Origin: Dyadobacter sp. CY261
GTDB lineage: Bacteria > Bacteroidota > Bacteroidia > Cytophagales > Spirosomataceae
DNA: 64,000 nt
NCBI RefSeq assembly: GCF_021440085.1
Contig: NZ_JAKCPW010000002.1
Coordinates: forward strand, 558,001-622,000
Direction of reading: 5' to 3'
Position numbers and translations under genes: made by a program. The notes beneath the pieces were generated by a model. That model was given only the letters and a program-made list of their open reading frames with translations. It ran no database searches and was not told the DNA's origin. Of the stretch, positions 25,079 through 33,441 are shown piece after piece; position 1 is the stretch's first letter; every line of letters starts with the position of its first letter.

Positions 25079-25106
25079 TGTATCTCGATACATTAAGAAT
25101 TGCCAC
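25065..25106 (+). terminator. 19-base perfect hairpin over the end of the 24740 gene
   Basis: GTGGCAATTCTTAATGTAT at 25065-25083 pairs perfectly with 25088-25106 around a CTCG loop. The stop codon (25076-25078) is inside the left arm. T-rich sequence (CGATTTTTG) follows. Probably a terminator, though the pairing would also be available to mRNA during translation termination. Confidence 0.6.
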
Positions 25107-25123
25107 AAATCGATTTTTGCGAA

Positions 25124-25167
25124 AACGGCGGTCAGAGGCTAGAAATATTCAAGCGCTGACCGCCGTT
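25124..25167 (-). terminator. Terminator of the endonuclease/exonuclease/phosphatase gene
   Basis: AACGGCGGTCAG (25124-25135) and CTGACCGCCGTT (25156-25167) are perfect 12-base arms. Read on the minus strand the hairpin ends in TTTTCGC, directly after the gene's stop at 25172. Confidence 0.8.
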
Positions 25168-25171
25168 CGCG

Positions 25172-26014
25172 TTATTTCAGCTCCACTTTCACAAGTACTG
25201 GCTGGTGATCTGACGGGTACCGCTGCTCTTTGGAGTCCGTCAGCACGCCGTATTTCAGCACGTCGATATTCTTGCTTACAAAAATATAGTCGATGCGTGT
25301 TTTCATCGCAGCGTCGAATTTGAAGCTGTTGAATGTACCTTCCGGGCCGTAAGGGGCCTGTTTCGTCACATCGTGTGTATCGTTGAGCACACCACTTATC
25401 GTTTTGATCTGCTCAGTATCAGGTGTAGAGTTAAAATCGCCGGTGAGAATGGTGGTAGCGTTTCCTGCGATTTCGTTCATCTTTTTCACCATCAAATGGC
25501 CTGATTGCCTGCGTGCTTCCACACCCTGGTGGTCGAAATGGACGTTGAAGAAGAAGAATTTCTTTTTGGTATTCAAATCTTCGAACTGTGCCCATGAACA
25601 AATGCGGTTACAGCATTTCGCGTCCCAGCCTAGGCCCGGTTTGTCGGGTGTTTCGCTTAGCCAGAAATCGCCCGATTTGAGGAGTTTGAAACGATCTTTT
25701 TTATAAAAAATAGCCGAATGCTCGCCACCTTCCTTGCCGTCGTCGCGGCCTTTGCCGTAATAGGTGAATTCCGGCAGTTCGGCAACATCTTTTAGTTGGC
25801 CGACAAGTGCTTCCTGCACGCCGAAAATGTCGAATTCGTGGAAACGGACGAGGCCTTTTACGTTCTCTTTGCGGTTAGGCCAGGCATTAACGCCGTCGTT
25901 GGGCGTGTTGTAACGAAGGTTGTAGGAGCCAACATTAATGGTTGCGGTTTTCTGGCCGAACGACACCGTGGAAAGCATCAGGAACGCCAGCAGGTAAAGG
26001 GCAATGTTTTTCAT
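25172..26014 (-). CDS. Secreted endonuclease/exonuclease/phosphatase-family protein
   Basis: 280 residues with signal peptide (NIALYLLAFLMLSTVSFGQ). EEP-fold motifs: VGSYNLRYNTPND, FGVQEAL (metal Glu), FFNVHFDHQG, LTGDFNSTPD, RIDYIFVSKNI and SDHQPVLVKVEL with the catalytic Asp-His. The family covers nucleases and phosphodiesterases acting on nucleic acids, phospholipids or phosphoinositides; the pattern fits the secreted Bacteroidota group that may act on phosphodiesters outside the inner membrane. Just upstream, in the other direction, lies the end of the first SusCD operon. Confidence 0.88.
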   Translation of the reverse strand: MKNIALYLLAFLMLSTVSFGQKTATINVGSYNLRYNTPNDGVNAWPNRKENVKGLVRFHEFDIFGVQEALVGQLKDVAELPEFTYYGKGRDDGKEGGEHSAIFYKKDRFKLLKSGDFWLSETPDKPGLGWDAKCCNRICSWAQFEDLNTKKKFFFFNVHFDHQGVEARRQSGHLMVKKMNEIAGNATTILTGDFNSTPDTEQIKTISGVLNDTHDVTKQAPYGPEGTFNSFKFDAAMKTRIDYIFVSKNIDVLKYGVLTDSKEQRYPSDHQPVLVKVELK

Positions 26015-26040
26015 TAGGTATGGATGATTGTTAATATACT

Positions 26041-26066
26041 ATAAAACAAAAGACCCCGTAGGGTCT
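26041..26066 (-). terminator. Terminator of the first SusC-SusD operon
   Basis: On the minus strand AGACCC-TACG-GGGTCT is followed by TTTGTTTTAT. It lies 69 bases past the susD stop codon at 26135. Confidence 0.82.
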
Positions 26067-26134
26067 CCTGTTTCAATTCCAAAAATATACTTTTCATATT
26101 AACCCATGATGAATATTCACAGGTTTATCGGCGA

Positions 26135-27733
26135 TTACCAGCCCGGGGTTTGCTTATAGGCACCGTTGCTGCGTGAAATTTCGTCCGGATTCATCGGCCA
26201 GGCCATATGCTTTGCGGCATCGAATTTCCGGGCCGGCCATATTTCCTGGATTTTGTAAGCCGAGTTCGGATCAGTCTTGTTGTCGTGGATGCGGCCGTGA
26301 AGCGGCTTGTTGATCATATCATAATCCCCCCAGCGTTTCAGGTCGGCGAGGCGGTCGGTCCATTCGCAGGCGAGTTCCACACGGCGTTCGTGTTTGAGGT
26401 CGGCGAGTGTAGGAGCGGCAATGGGTGGCAAGCCAACCCTTGCACGTATCTCATTCAATGGCGCAGCGGCTTCCGCGTTTTTACCTTGCTTGATCAATGC
26501 CTCCGCTTTAAAAAGCAATACTTCGGCATAGCGCATCAAAGGCAGGTTCAGGCGGGTCGAAGGACCGTCGCCGCTCTGGTTGATCATCGTGTTGCTGCCG
26601 GGGTCCTCGTTGCTGCCGTAGCTGTAAGGCTCCATGTATTTGCGGATCTGGAAGCCCGAGAGGCTGTTAGTCGAGAAGTAGGAGCGTTCCTTGCCGAAAT
26701 AGGTGAATTTATCACCGAATTTCAGGATCGTAATCTCGCGGCGAGGGTCTTTGGCTTCATACTCTTCATATAACTCTTCGGTAGGCTGGAAGTAACCCCA
26801 GCCATTGAAAATCCCCCAGCCCTTGTTTTCCAATGCCACACCCGGGAAGATCGAACCGCCCTGAATACCGGAGTTTACTGACCAAATGTATTCGCTCGTC
26901 CAGTTGTTTTCGATCGTGAACACGGCCTGGTAATTCGCGGCGGAGTTGCCTTTGCCGGTGATCAGCGCACGGGCCCCTTCATTTTTGATCTTATCAGCCA
27001 GCTCGGGGATCAGTGCCCATTTGGAAGCATCGTATTGCGCCCAATAAGCATAGGCTTTCACCATATAACCCCACGCCGCAGCCTTGTGTGCACGCCCCTG
27101 GTCGGCAGCGGCGTAAGTCTGGAACAACGGCAGCAGGTCAGCGGCTTTTTGCAAATCGCTGATGATCTGCGCGTAGTTGTCGGTTACGGAAGGAAGTTGC
27201 GGCGGAATGCGTTTCCCAAATTCCGCATTCTCAGGTCCGTCGAATGGAACGCCCAGGTCTTTGTGCCCCCAGGAGTAAGCGATCCAGAAATGGGAGAACC
27301 CACGGATGAAGTAGGCCTCGCCCAAAGCCCGGTTTTTAACCGCATCCGACACGCCCGTGGCCGTCGGAACCCCCTGGATAACCTGATTCGCCTTGTTCAG
27401 CATCCAATACACATCATTCCAGCAGTTGGCGATAGATCCTTCGCGGCCGGTAATGTTGAAATTCTTGATATTGTCGCTTTCCGCACGCACCCGGCCTGTC
27501 ACGATATCGTCGCTTGCATTCTGCATCCAGAACAGGTTACGGCCCCAGGTATTTTCGTAGCCCATCGGCGCATACATGGCGGCCACGGCCTTATTGACGT
27601 CCTCGTCACTTTTCCAGAAGAAGGCGGTAGTAGGGGAGCCGTTGGGTTTGGTATCCACCCAGCTTTCGGTACAAGCGGATGCCCCTATGGCCATTACAAT
27701 GGCAAGACCCGCATTTTTAATGATATGTTTCAT
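26135..27733 (-). CDS. SusD/RagB-family nutrient-binding lipoprotein (locus 1)
   Basis: 532 residues. Lipoprotein signal with Cys at residue 21 (IGASACTES). SusD fold: TPR-like helices with NCWNDVYWMLNKANQVIQGV and GEAYFIRGFSHFWIAYSWG near residues 100-160, and the C-terminal RYAEVLLFKAEALIKQGKNA and IRARVGLPP ... RRVELACEWTDRLADLKRWG blocks. Works with the adjacent SusC as an outer-membrane lid that binds substrate for import. It follows susC by 33 bases. The substrate is not readable from sequence. Confidence 0.95.
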   Translation of the reverse strand: MKHIIKNAGLAIVMAIGASACTESWVDTKPNGSPTTAFFWKSDEDVNKAVAAMYAPMGYENTWGRNLFWMQNASDDIVTGRVRAESDNIKNFNITGREGSIANCWNDVYWMLNKANQVIQGVPTATGVSDAVKNRALGEAYFIRGFSHFWIAYSWGHKDLGVPFDGPENAEFGKRIPPQLPSVTDNYAQIISDLQKAADLLPLFQTYAAADQGRAHKAAAWGYMVKAYAYWAQYDASKWALIPELADKIKNEGARALITGKGNSAANYQAVFTIENNWTSEYIWSVNSGIQGGSIFPGVALENKGWGIFNGWGYFQPTEELYEEYEAKDPRREITILKFGDKFTYFGKERSYFSTNSLSGFQIRKYMEPYSYGSNEDPGSNTMINQSGDGPSTRLNLPLMRYAEVLLFKAEALIKQGKNAEAAAPLNEIRARVGLPPIAAPTLADLKHERRVELACEWTDRLADLKRWGDYDMINKPLHGRIHDNKTDPNSAYKIQEIWPARKFDAAKHMAWPMNPDEISRSNGAYKQTPGW

Positions 27734-27766
27734 GAGTCAAAGTCTTTGTTTGGTCAGATCTGGCTG

Positions 27767-30700
27767 TTAGAATTTGAGTTTTACACCGGCTGAATACACT
27801 CTCGCCACCGGATACTGGCCGCCATCGAGGCCGGGCGCAGTATAAACGCCATTCACGAGTTGACTGCCGACTTCCGGGTCCATGCCGGAATATTTGGTGA
27901 ATGTCAACAGGTTATCCCCGCTCAGGTACACGCGCAAGCTGGGTTTGCCTGGCTTGGTTGGGAATGTGTAGCCAATGATAAGGTTTTTCAGACGCAGGTA
28001 GTTGCCGTTTTCCAGATACCAATCGGAGTTGGTGGCGAAGTTCTTGTTCGGGTCGTTCGCGCGGATTTTCGGGATGTCCGAGCCACGGTTCGTTTCCGAC
28101 CATGCATCCAGGATTTTGTCCCAACGGTTGTAGCCCTGTTCAGCACCGTTCAATGTCGATTGTTTGAATGCATTGAAAAGTTTTACGCCACCAACGCCCT
28201 GGAAGAATACGCTCAAATCGAAGTTTTTCCAATTCGCATTGGCAGTAATGCCGTAAGTGACTTTCGGGAATGCATTGCCCATGTATACGCGGTCGCTGTC
28301 GTCTATTTTGCCATCCTTGTTCTCATCCACGAATTTCAGGTCGCCCGCTTTGGCGCTGGGCTGAACGCGGTCGCCGGTAGGACCCACGTAAGCTGCTGCT
28401 TCTTCGTCGGTTTGGAAAATACCGGCATTTTTAACCAACCAGTAGGAATAGTACGGTTGTCCCACTGTCGAGCGGAATGGCACCAGGATGCCGCGCCATG
28501 CATCGCCGTGCGTCCAAACCGAATTCGGGTTTTCATCGATGTAATCCACCCGGTTTTTGAGCGTAGCAAAGTTGCCACCGATCTCGTAACCGAACTCGCC
28601 GATGCGGTCGCGCCAGCTGGCAGCGAATTCAAATCCGGTATTTCTGATTTTTCCCTGGTTGATGTAAGGTGCGCCGTAGCCGTTCGTGTTCGTCCATTCT
28701 GTGTCCTGTTGCTTGATCAGGTCGAAGGTCAGTTTGTTAAAATAATCAGCGGTAATGGTCAGCTTTTCTTTCAGGAGGCTGATGTCCAAACCAAAGTCGG
28801 TTTGCTGCGACGTTTCCCATGACAACTCCGGATTGAATCTTGAATTGACATACAAACCATTACTGATGGGCGCGCCATTACCGATCTGGTAAGTGTTGTT
28901 GGGTGTAAGGTTAGGATAGCCGTAGTACCTGCCGATGGAACCGATGTTGCCAATGCGGCCCCAGCTGGCACGGAGTTTCAGCAAATCAAGCCCTTTTACA
29001 TTAAAAAATGGCTCGGAACTTACTTTCCAGGCACCTGTAAAACCTGGGTAACCTTTGGCACGGAAACCTTCCGCGAGGCGGCCGGCAATGTCGTAACGGT
29101 AGCTGGCTGTCACGAAGTAGCGGTCGGCCCAGCTGTATGAAAGACGCCCTACATAGGAAGCATTACGGTCTTTCCATTCGTCATCTCCCGGTCTGTTCTG
29201 GTCAAAAATAGAGGCATTGACAAAGAACTGCGCCCAGTCGGCTTCGTTTTCAAAGCCGCGTGCGGCAATGCTGAAACTGCGGTTGCCATTCTCCTGTGCG
29301 GTCATCGAAGCCATGGCGCCTACATTATGACGGCCAAAAACGCGGGAATAGTTGGCAGTATTTTCCCAAATCCAATGGTAGCCGCGGTTGGTCGAATAGG
29401 ATAGCGTATTCTGGTTGTTCGGCTTGCCGGGTTCAGTCCTTTTGGGTTCGAAATTTTTCCAAAGCGAGCTGTTCTGGCGGTAACTGAAACGGGTCACGAA
29501 GCTTAGTCCAGGGATAATGTCGGAATAACCCAGCTCGGTTACCGACTGCATATCATTGCTTTTATTGTACGGCCGGTAGCGCAGCAATGTACCTACGGGG
29601 CTGATCACATCGCCATGGATACCCAGATATTGCGAGTCGCGCGGGCCTACGCCACCGAAGCTGCCATCTTCGTAATAAGGAACGGCCGAGCGCGGCATAT
29701 AAATCGCCGACAGCACGGTGCCGCTGTAACCGCTGGAAGTTTCGGTGCCACGATTATCATTATTGTTATAAAAAAGCTCCTGGCGCAGTTTGATCTTGTC
29801 CGTGAACTTGTACATCGCATTGAAACGGACAGACAGGTTTTGCGCATGCGTATTGATGAGCGTACCTTCGTCGCGCTCGTAGCGGCCTTGCAAAAGGGTC
29901 GAAAATTTGTCGGTACCGGCGTTGAAACTTAGATTATGACGCTGAATGAGGCCGGTTCGAAAGATTTCGTCGACCCAGTCGGTGCGGGTAACCTGTGCGT
30001 AAGGGTTTTTGGTTGCGTCCCAGCCATCGAGTGGGGAGAGGCCTGCATTGGTATAAGCAAGGTTCGATACTTTGGCTTCATCCTGGGCCGTAAGCGATTG
30101 CGGGAGTTTCCAGGCCTGTTTCATACCCATAAAGCCACTGTACTCGATACTCGGCTTGCCTTGTGAGGCTTGGCGGGTAGTGATGAGGATTACACCTGCC
30201 GAACCGGAAAATGCACCATAAATTGCTGCCGAAGCGGCATCTTTCAGCACGGTAATCGATTCGATATCAGCGGGGTTGTAGGGTGCATTGGGCACACCAT
30301 CGACTACGTACAGCACGCTTTCGCCCCCACGCGAGCCCGTTCCGCGGATGGTAATGTTCGGCGATTGGTTCGGGTGCCCGCCATTGCTGATCGCCGTTAC
30401 ACCAGCCACCTTTCCCTGGATCATGCTGCCGACATTAAGCACCGGCCGGTTTTTGATCTGGTCCATATCAGGAACAGTAGAAACTGCCGCCGAGAGATCG
30501 GCTTTCTTCGCGGTCCCATAGCCGATTACGACGACTTCTTGCAGCGACTTGGTGTCCGACATGAGCGTAACGTCGAGTTCCGACTGGTTTCCAACATTCA
30601 CTTCCTGAGCAATGTAGCCTACAAAACTGAAAATAAGCTGGGCATCGCCGTTTGGGATTTCGATTTCAAAAGCTCCGTTCGCTTCCGTTGAGGTCCCGCG

Positions 30701-31210
30701 CTGGGTGCCTTTAACGACCACACTCACGCCCGGCAGCGGCTCTTTGGTATCGGATGCCATCACTTTTCCGCGGATCACGCGGTCGGCCTGATCTACGTCG
30801 CCGAAAATGTCGAGCAAGCTGGTATCGTTTTCGCCCACAGCCTTAGGTTGCGGTTTCCGGTTCAGGATGATGTATTCCTTTGAAACCGAATAGCGGATGT
30901 TGAGCGGAGCCAGCAGTTGATCGAGCACGGCGGACAGGCGCTGGTTTTCGGCGGTTAGGGTCACTTTTTGGTTACGTACCAGCGAAGGCACATATGAAAA
31001 CCGTACGCCTGTCGATTTTTCGAGGCTGTTAAGCACGTGGCGCAACTCCTGCCGCTCGGCTTTCAGGGTTACGGAGCGTTGCAGCAGTTCCTGGGCAAGG
31101 CCATTACTGGCAAGCGACAGGGTGCTGAACACCAGGGTCAGTAAGAATGGTATGCATGTAATTTTCATCACAGTCACCAGGTACGTTAGTGGTCGACTAC
31201 ATTTTTTCAT
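27767..31210 (-). CDS. SusC/RagA TonB-dependent importer with STN domain (locus 1)
   Basis: 1147 residues. Signal peptide about 1-40; STN domain about 50-115 (QELRHVLNSLEKSTGVRFSY and SAVLDQLLAPLNIRYSVS), which contacts the FecR anti-sigma factor; carboxypeptidase-regulatory-like domain about 145-215 (VIRGKVMASDTKEPLPGVSV, TSTEANGAFEIEI); TonB box/plug from about 223 (LQEVVVIGYGTAKKADL, GTGSRGGESVLYVVDGVP); a 22-strand barrel to the C-terminus ending in YSAGVKLKF. Preceded on the same strand by sigma and fecR genes, so probably substrate-inducible through this STN domain. Confidence 0.95.
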   Translation of the reverse strand: MKKCSRPLTYLVTVMKITCIPFLLTLVFSTLSLASNGLAQELLQRSVTLKAERQELRHVLNSLEKSTGVRFSYVPSLVRNQKVTLTAENQRLSAVLDQLLAPLNIRYSVSKEYIILNRKPQPKAVGENDTSLLDIFGDVDQADRVIRGKVMASDTKEPLPGVSVVVKGTQRGTSTEANGAFEIEIPNGDAQLIFSFVGYIAQEVNVGNQSELDVTLMSDTKSLQEVVVIGYGTAKKADLSAAVSTVPDMDQIKNRPVLNVGSMIQGKVAGVTAISNGGHPNQSPNITIRGTGSRGGESVLYVVDGVPNAPYNPADIESITVLKDAASAAIYGAFSGSAGVILITTRQASQGKPSIEYSGFMGMKQAWKLPQSLTAQDEAKVSNLAYTNAGLSPLDGWDATKNPYAQVTRTDWVDEIFRTGLIQRHNLSFNAGTDKFSTLLQGRYERDEGTLINTHAQNLSVRFNAMYKFTDKIKLRQELFYNNNDNRGTETSSGYSGTVLSAIYMPRSAVPYYEDGSFGGVGPRDSQYLGIHGDVISPVGTLLRYRPYNKSNDMQSVTELGYSDIIPGLSFVTRFSYRQNSSLWKNFEPKRTEPGKPNNQNTLSYSTNRGYHWIWENTANYSRVFGRHNVGAMASMTAQENGNRSFSIAARGFENEADWAQFFVNASIFDQNRPGDDEWKDRNASYVGRLSYSWADRYFVTASYRYDIAGRLAEGFRAKGYPGFTGAWKVSSEPFFNVKGLDLLKLRASWGRIGNIGSIGRYYGYPNLTPNNTYQIGNGAPISNGLYVNSRFNPELSWETSQQTDFGLDISLLKEKLTITADYFNKLTFDLIKQQDTEWTNTNGYGAPYINQGKIRNTGFEFAASWRDRIGEFGYEIGGNFATLKNRVDYIDENPNSVWTHGDAWRGILVPFRSTVGQPYYSYWLVKNAGIFQTDEEAAAYVGPTGDRVQPSAKAGDLKFVDENKDGKIDDSDRVYMGNAFPKVTYGITANANWKNFDLSVFFQGVGGVKLFNAFKQSTLNGAEQGYNRWDKILDAWSETNRGSDIPKIRANDPNKNFATNSDWYLENGNYLRLKNLIIGYTFPTKPGKPSLRVYLSGDNLLTFTKYSGMDPEVGSQLVNGVYTAPGLDGGQYPVARVYSAGVKLKF

Positions 31211-31217
31211 AAATTGG
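31186..31217 (+). promoter_or_regulatory. Possible antisense promoter at the locus-1 susC start
   Basis: TAAATTGG at 31210-31217 matches TAnnTTTG at 7 of 8 positions and begins on the last base of the susC start codon (CAT, 31208-31210), exactly where the locus-2 counterpart lies. TTAG at 31186-31189 is a weak -33 candidate 20 bases upstream. Weaker than the locus-2 site. Confidence 0.25.
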
Positions 31218-31222
31218 AATGG

Positions 31223-31340
31223 TTTTGATGAATTCTGGACAAAGCCCTCCCGTGTTCCGATTTTGGCGGAACTGTCCTTCTGTTTGAAATGAACCGGGAG
31301 AATCAGGCCGGTAATGCTGCAATCATTGCCGGCTTTTTTT
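31223..31340 (+). ncRNA. Predicted antisense RNA to the susC leader (locus 1)
   Basis: Between fecR (stop at 31410) and susC (start at 31210) a hairpin, GCCGGTAAT (31307-31315) with ATTGCCGGC (31325-31333, one G-T pair), is followed by seven T on the plus strand, that is, pointing against susC. No plus-strand gene needs it. A transcript from the promoter candidate above would be about 118 bases and complementary to the whole susC leader. This layout matches the DonS-type cis-antisense RNAs known from Bacteroides PULs. The hairpin is seen; the RNA is inferred, and its 5' end is estimated. Confidence 0.4.
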
Positions 31341-31409
31341 ATGAATCTGGGGTCAAGGTTTAGCCATAAAGTAGAGGGGTTGGGTTTTAGTTGAAAGGAA
31401 ATACTTGGT

Positions 31410-32504
31410 TTATTCGCAGCCTTGCCCCTTGATAACGACCTGTCCGTCAGTTATTTGGTAGCTTGCTTCGATGGTAGAGCAGATTATTCCTAGCTTGTCG
31501 AAGAATGGCTCGTCGCGCAACGCTACGCGCAGGTAGCAGTTTTCAAGCCGTGCGGAGTCATACAAAATCGGAATCCCGTAAGTTTCCTGCAATAGTTTGA
31601 ATGCTTCGCCAACCGGCTGATTATCAAATGTAAAATCGGGTTTTACAACCGGCCGCGCGATCGCCACCGGATTTTCGGTGATGCTCCGGGCCATAACGGG
31701 CCGTTGGGCCGTAAACACAATTTGCTGGTTGGGTGTCAGCAGCACAGCGGTGCCTGGCATCTCGTGAGCAGGCTCGTTGCCGACCAGGTCTTTCGCTTGC
31801 ATAACCGCCACCTTTCCCGTGCGTACAATCACTTCGACCCTTTCGGATGAAGATTTAATCGTAAAGCTTGTTCCGACAACCCGCGTAACAAGATCATTGG
31901 CATACACAAAAAATGGATTGGCCTTGTCTTTTTTGACATCAAAGAATGCTTCGCCCGAGAGATAGACCTCTCTTTTATGATTTTGAATAAAAACCGGGGC
32001 ATAGCTGACCGCCGCATCCGGCATTAACCGGATTTCACTCCCATCAGGCAAATTAACCACCATCGGCTTTTCGCTCTGATTGACAATTTCCTTCAATGGA
32101 ACAGCCGAGGCCGAAACGTAACGTTTATACGTAAAATCGTTTTTGTGGAACAGTCCGCCGCGAGAAATGAGCCAGCCAATTCCCACCAGCACGAGTACCG
32201 AAGCCGCCGCATACCACCAGCGGAGCTGGATAATGCCGGTTTTTCGTACAGGCATCGTCCGCACGGATTCGTTCAGGATGCGGTTCACTTCGTGATCGAG
32301 CTCCTCATGGGTGAGGTCGCTAGGTTGTTTTTCCCAAGTGAGAATGAGCTCCGTAGCCTGGTCCATCAGCAATGCTTTTTCCGGGTATTCGGAGCGGAGT
32401 TTGGCCCAGAAGAAATCATTCCGGGGCTGGCCGTTTTTCACCCACAACCTGAAATCGTCGTCAGTCAGAAAATCTTCCAGATTGTAGTGGTAAAAGGGAT
32501 GCAT
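31410..32504 (-). CDS. FecR-family anti-sigma factor (locus 1)
   Basis: 364 residues. Cytoplasmic N-terminal sigma-binding part about 1-95; one membrane segment about 98-116 (WWYAAASVLVLVGIGWLIS); FecR periplasmic domain about 145-255 (VVNLPDGSEIRLMPDAAVSY, VYLSGEAFFDVKKDKANPFF); DUF4974-like C-terminal domain (FTFDNQPVGEAFKLLQETYG) that contacts the STN domain of SusC. It holds or activates the ECF sigma factor encoded 88 bases upstream until the importer signals. Confidence 0.93.
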   Translation of the reverse strand: MHPFYHYNLEDFLTDDDFRLWVKNGQPRNDFFWAKLRSEYPEKALLMDQATELILTWEKQPSDLTHEELDHEVNRILNESVRTMPVRKTGIIQLRWWYAAASVLVLVGIGWLISRGGLFHKNDFTYKRYVSASAVPLKEIVNQSEKPMVVNLPDGSEIRLMPDAAVSYAPVFIQNHKREVYLSGEAFFDVKKDKANPFFVYANDLVTRVVGTSFTIKSSSERVEVIVRTGKVAVMQAKDLVGNEPAHEMPGTAVLLTPNQQIVFTAQRPVMARSITENPVAIARPVVKPDFTFDNQPVGEAFKLLQETYGIPILYDSARLENCYLRVALRDEPFFDKLGIICSTIEASYQITDGQVVIKGQGCE

Positions 32505-32592
32505 TGGTTTAAATGGAATGAGTTCTGTAAGTATAATCCGCCATAACCGCCAGGATCATGGAAGAATGGGGAAAAAATTTGAAAAGTTTGAA

Positions 32593-33237
32593 TCAATGTC
32601 CTTTGACAAGAAAAAGCAGGAGCAAGCCGGCCAGTAACAGCCATTTTTCGCGGAACATTTTGAGGCTCTCGTAAAGAAGATTGGCCGTAGCCGGGCGCGA
32701 AATGTTGAGGATTTCGGCGATACGCTCGTTGGAGAGGTCCTGGTAAAATTTCAAATGGATAATCTCCTGCTGCCGCGGTGTGAGCGACTGGATGATATGC
32801 TGAATACGCGAAAGCTTTTCCGCGGCGAATTCGGTCAGGATCAGTTCGCTCTCGATGGAGATAGCCGTCTCGTGGAAATCTTCCGGGGTGTGCTCAATGG
32901 CCAGGAATAAATCCGGGCGGGCTTCCAGCCGGTTGGCGTTTTTGAAAATGCGGTTGCGCAGACTGGTGAGCAGGTATGGTTTGATTTGATCTGTCTTGCC
33001 CAGATACTCCCTTCTTTCCCACAAATGCAGGAAGAGGTCATGCACGATGTCTTTCAGTTGATCGCGGTCGGTAATGAAGCGTCTGCCGTAATCGAATAAG
33101 GGCCGGTAGTAATTGCGCAAAAGTTGCTCAAAGGCCAGCGGATCGCCTTCCCTGAACTTTTGCCAAAGTACCGAATCCTGTTCCACGAAAAATGGGTTAC
33201 GTGCAAAAGCAAATGTACCACTTTTCTCTATTGGCAA
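32593..33237 (-). CDS. ECF sigma-70 factor (locus 1)
   Basis: 214 residues. Region 2 at about 30-95 (FEQLLRNYYRPLFDYGRRFI, DIVHDLFLHLWERREYL) and region 4 at about 140-195 (LTPRQQEIIHLKFYQDLSNE, RIAEILNISRPATANLL). The frame has no upstream ATG: a TTG at 33237 or an internal GTG near residue 23 would be the start. After region 4 the chain ends in a hydrophobic stretch (KWLLLAGLLLLFLVKGH), unusual for a sigma factor though seen in some Bacteroidota ECF proteins as I recall. Head of the sigma-fecR-susC-susD series. Confidence 0.9.
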   Translation of the reverse strand: MPIEKSGTFAFARNPFFVEQDSVLWQKFREGDPLAFEQLLRNYYRPLFDYGRRFITDRDQLKDIVHDLFLHLWERREYLGKTDQIKPYLLTSLRNRIFKNANRLEARPDLFLAIEHTPEDFHETAISIESELILTEFAAEKLSRIQHIIQSLTPRQQEIIHLKFYQDLSNERIAEILNISRPATANLLYESLKMFREKWLLLAGLLLLFLVKGH

Positions 33238-33349
33238 AAATCCGGCGCGCGCGGGGACGATTATTTAATGTTGGGTTAATATTTTAAGTAACCAAATGCT
33301 TGAAAAAGAGACGAAGATATCTCAAAGGTGGTTAAGCTGTCAGCGAAGT

Positions 33350-33409
33350 CGAAACAATCCTTGCTGTCATGTTGAGCGAAGTCGAAACATGACAGCAAGG
33401 ATTGTTTCG
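33350..33409. repeat. Long perfect hairpin with internal direct repeat
   Basis: The 24 bases 33350-33373 pair perfectly with 33386-33409 around a 12-base loop, and CTCTTTTTGAT follows on the plus strand. GCGAAGTCGAAACA occurs twice (33343-33356 and 33377-33390), once before and once within the loop region. It sits in the 204-base gap between the metallophosphoesterase stop (33442) and the sigma gene start (33237). Possibly a terminator or a small mobile palindromic element. Confidence 0.7.
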
Positions 33410-33441
33410 CTCTTTTTGATACAACCTCGTCGGGGAATGCA

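Noticed and set aside
27860-28822. 320-residue plus-strand frame inside locus-1 susC
   Set aside because: Shadow of the GC-rich susC frame; same holds for 38236-39198 within locus-2 susC.
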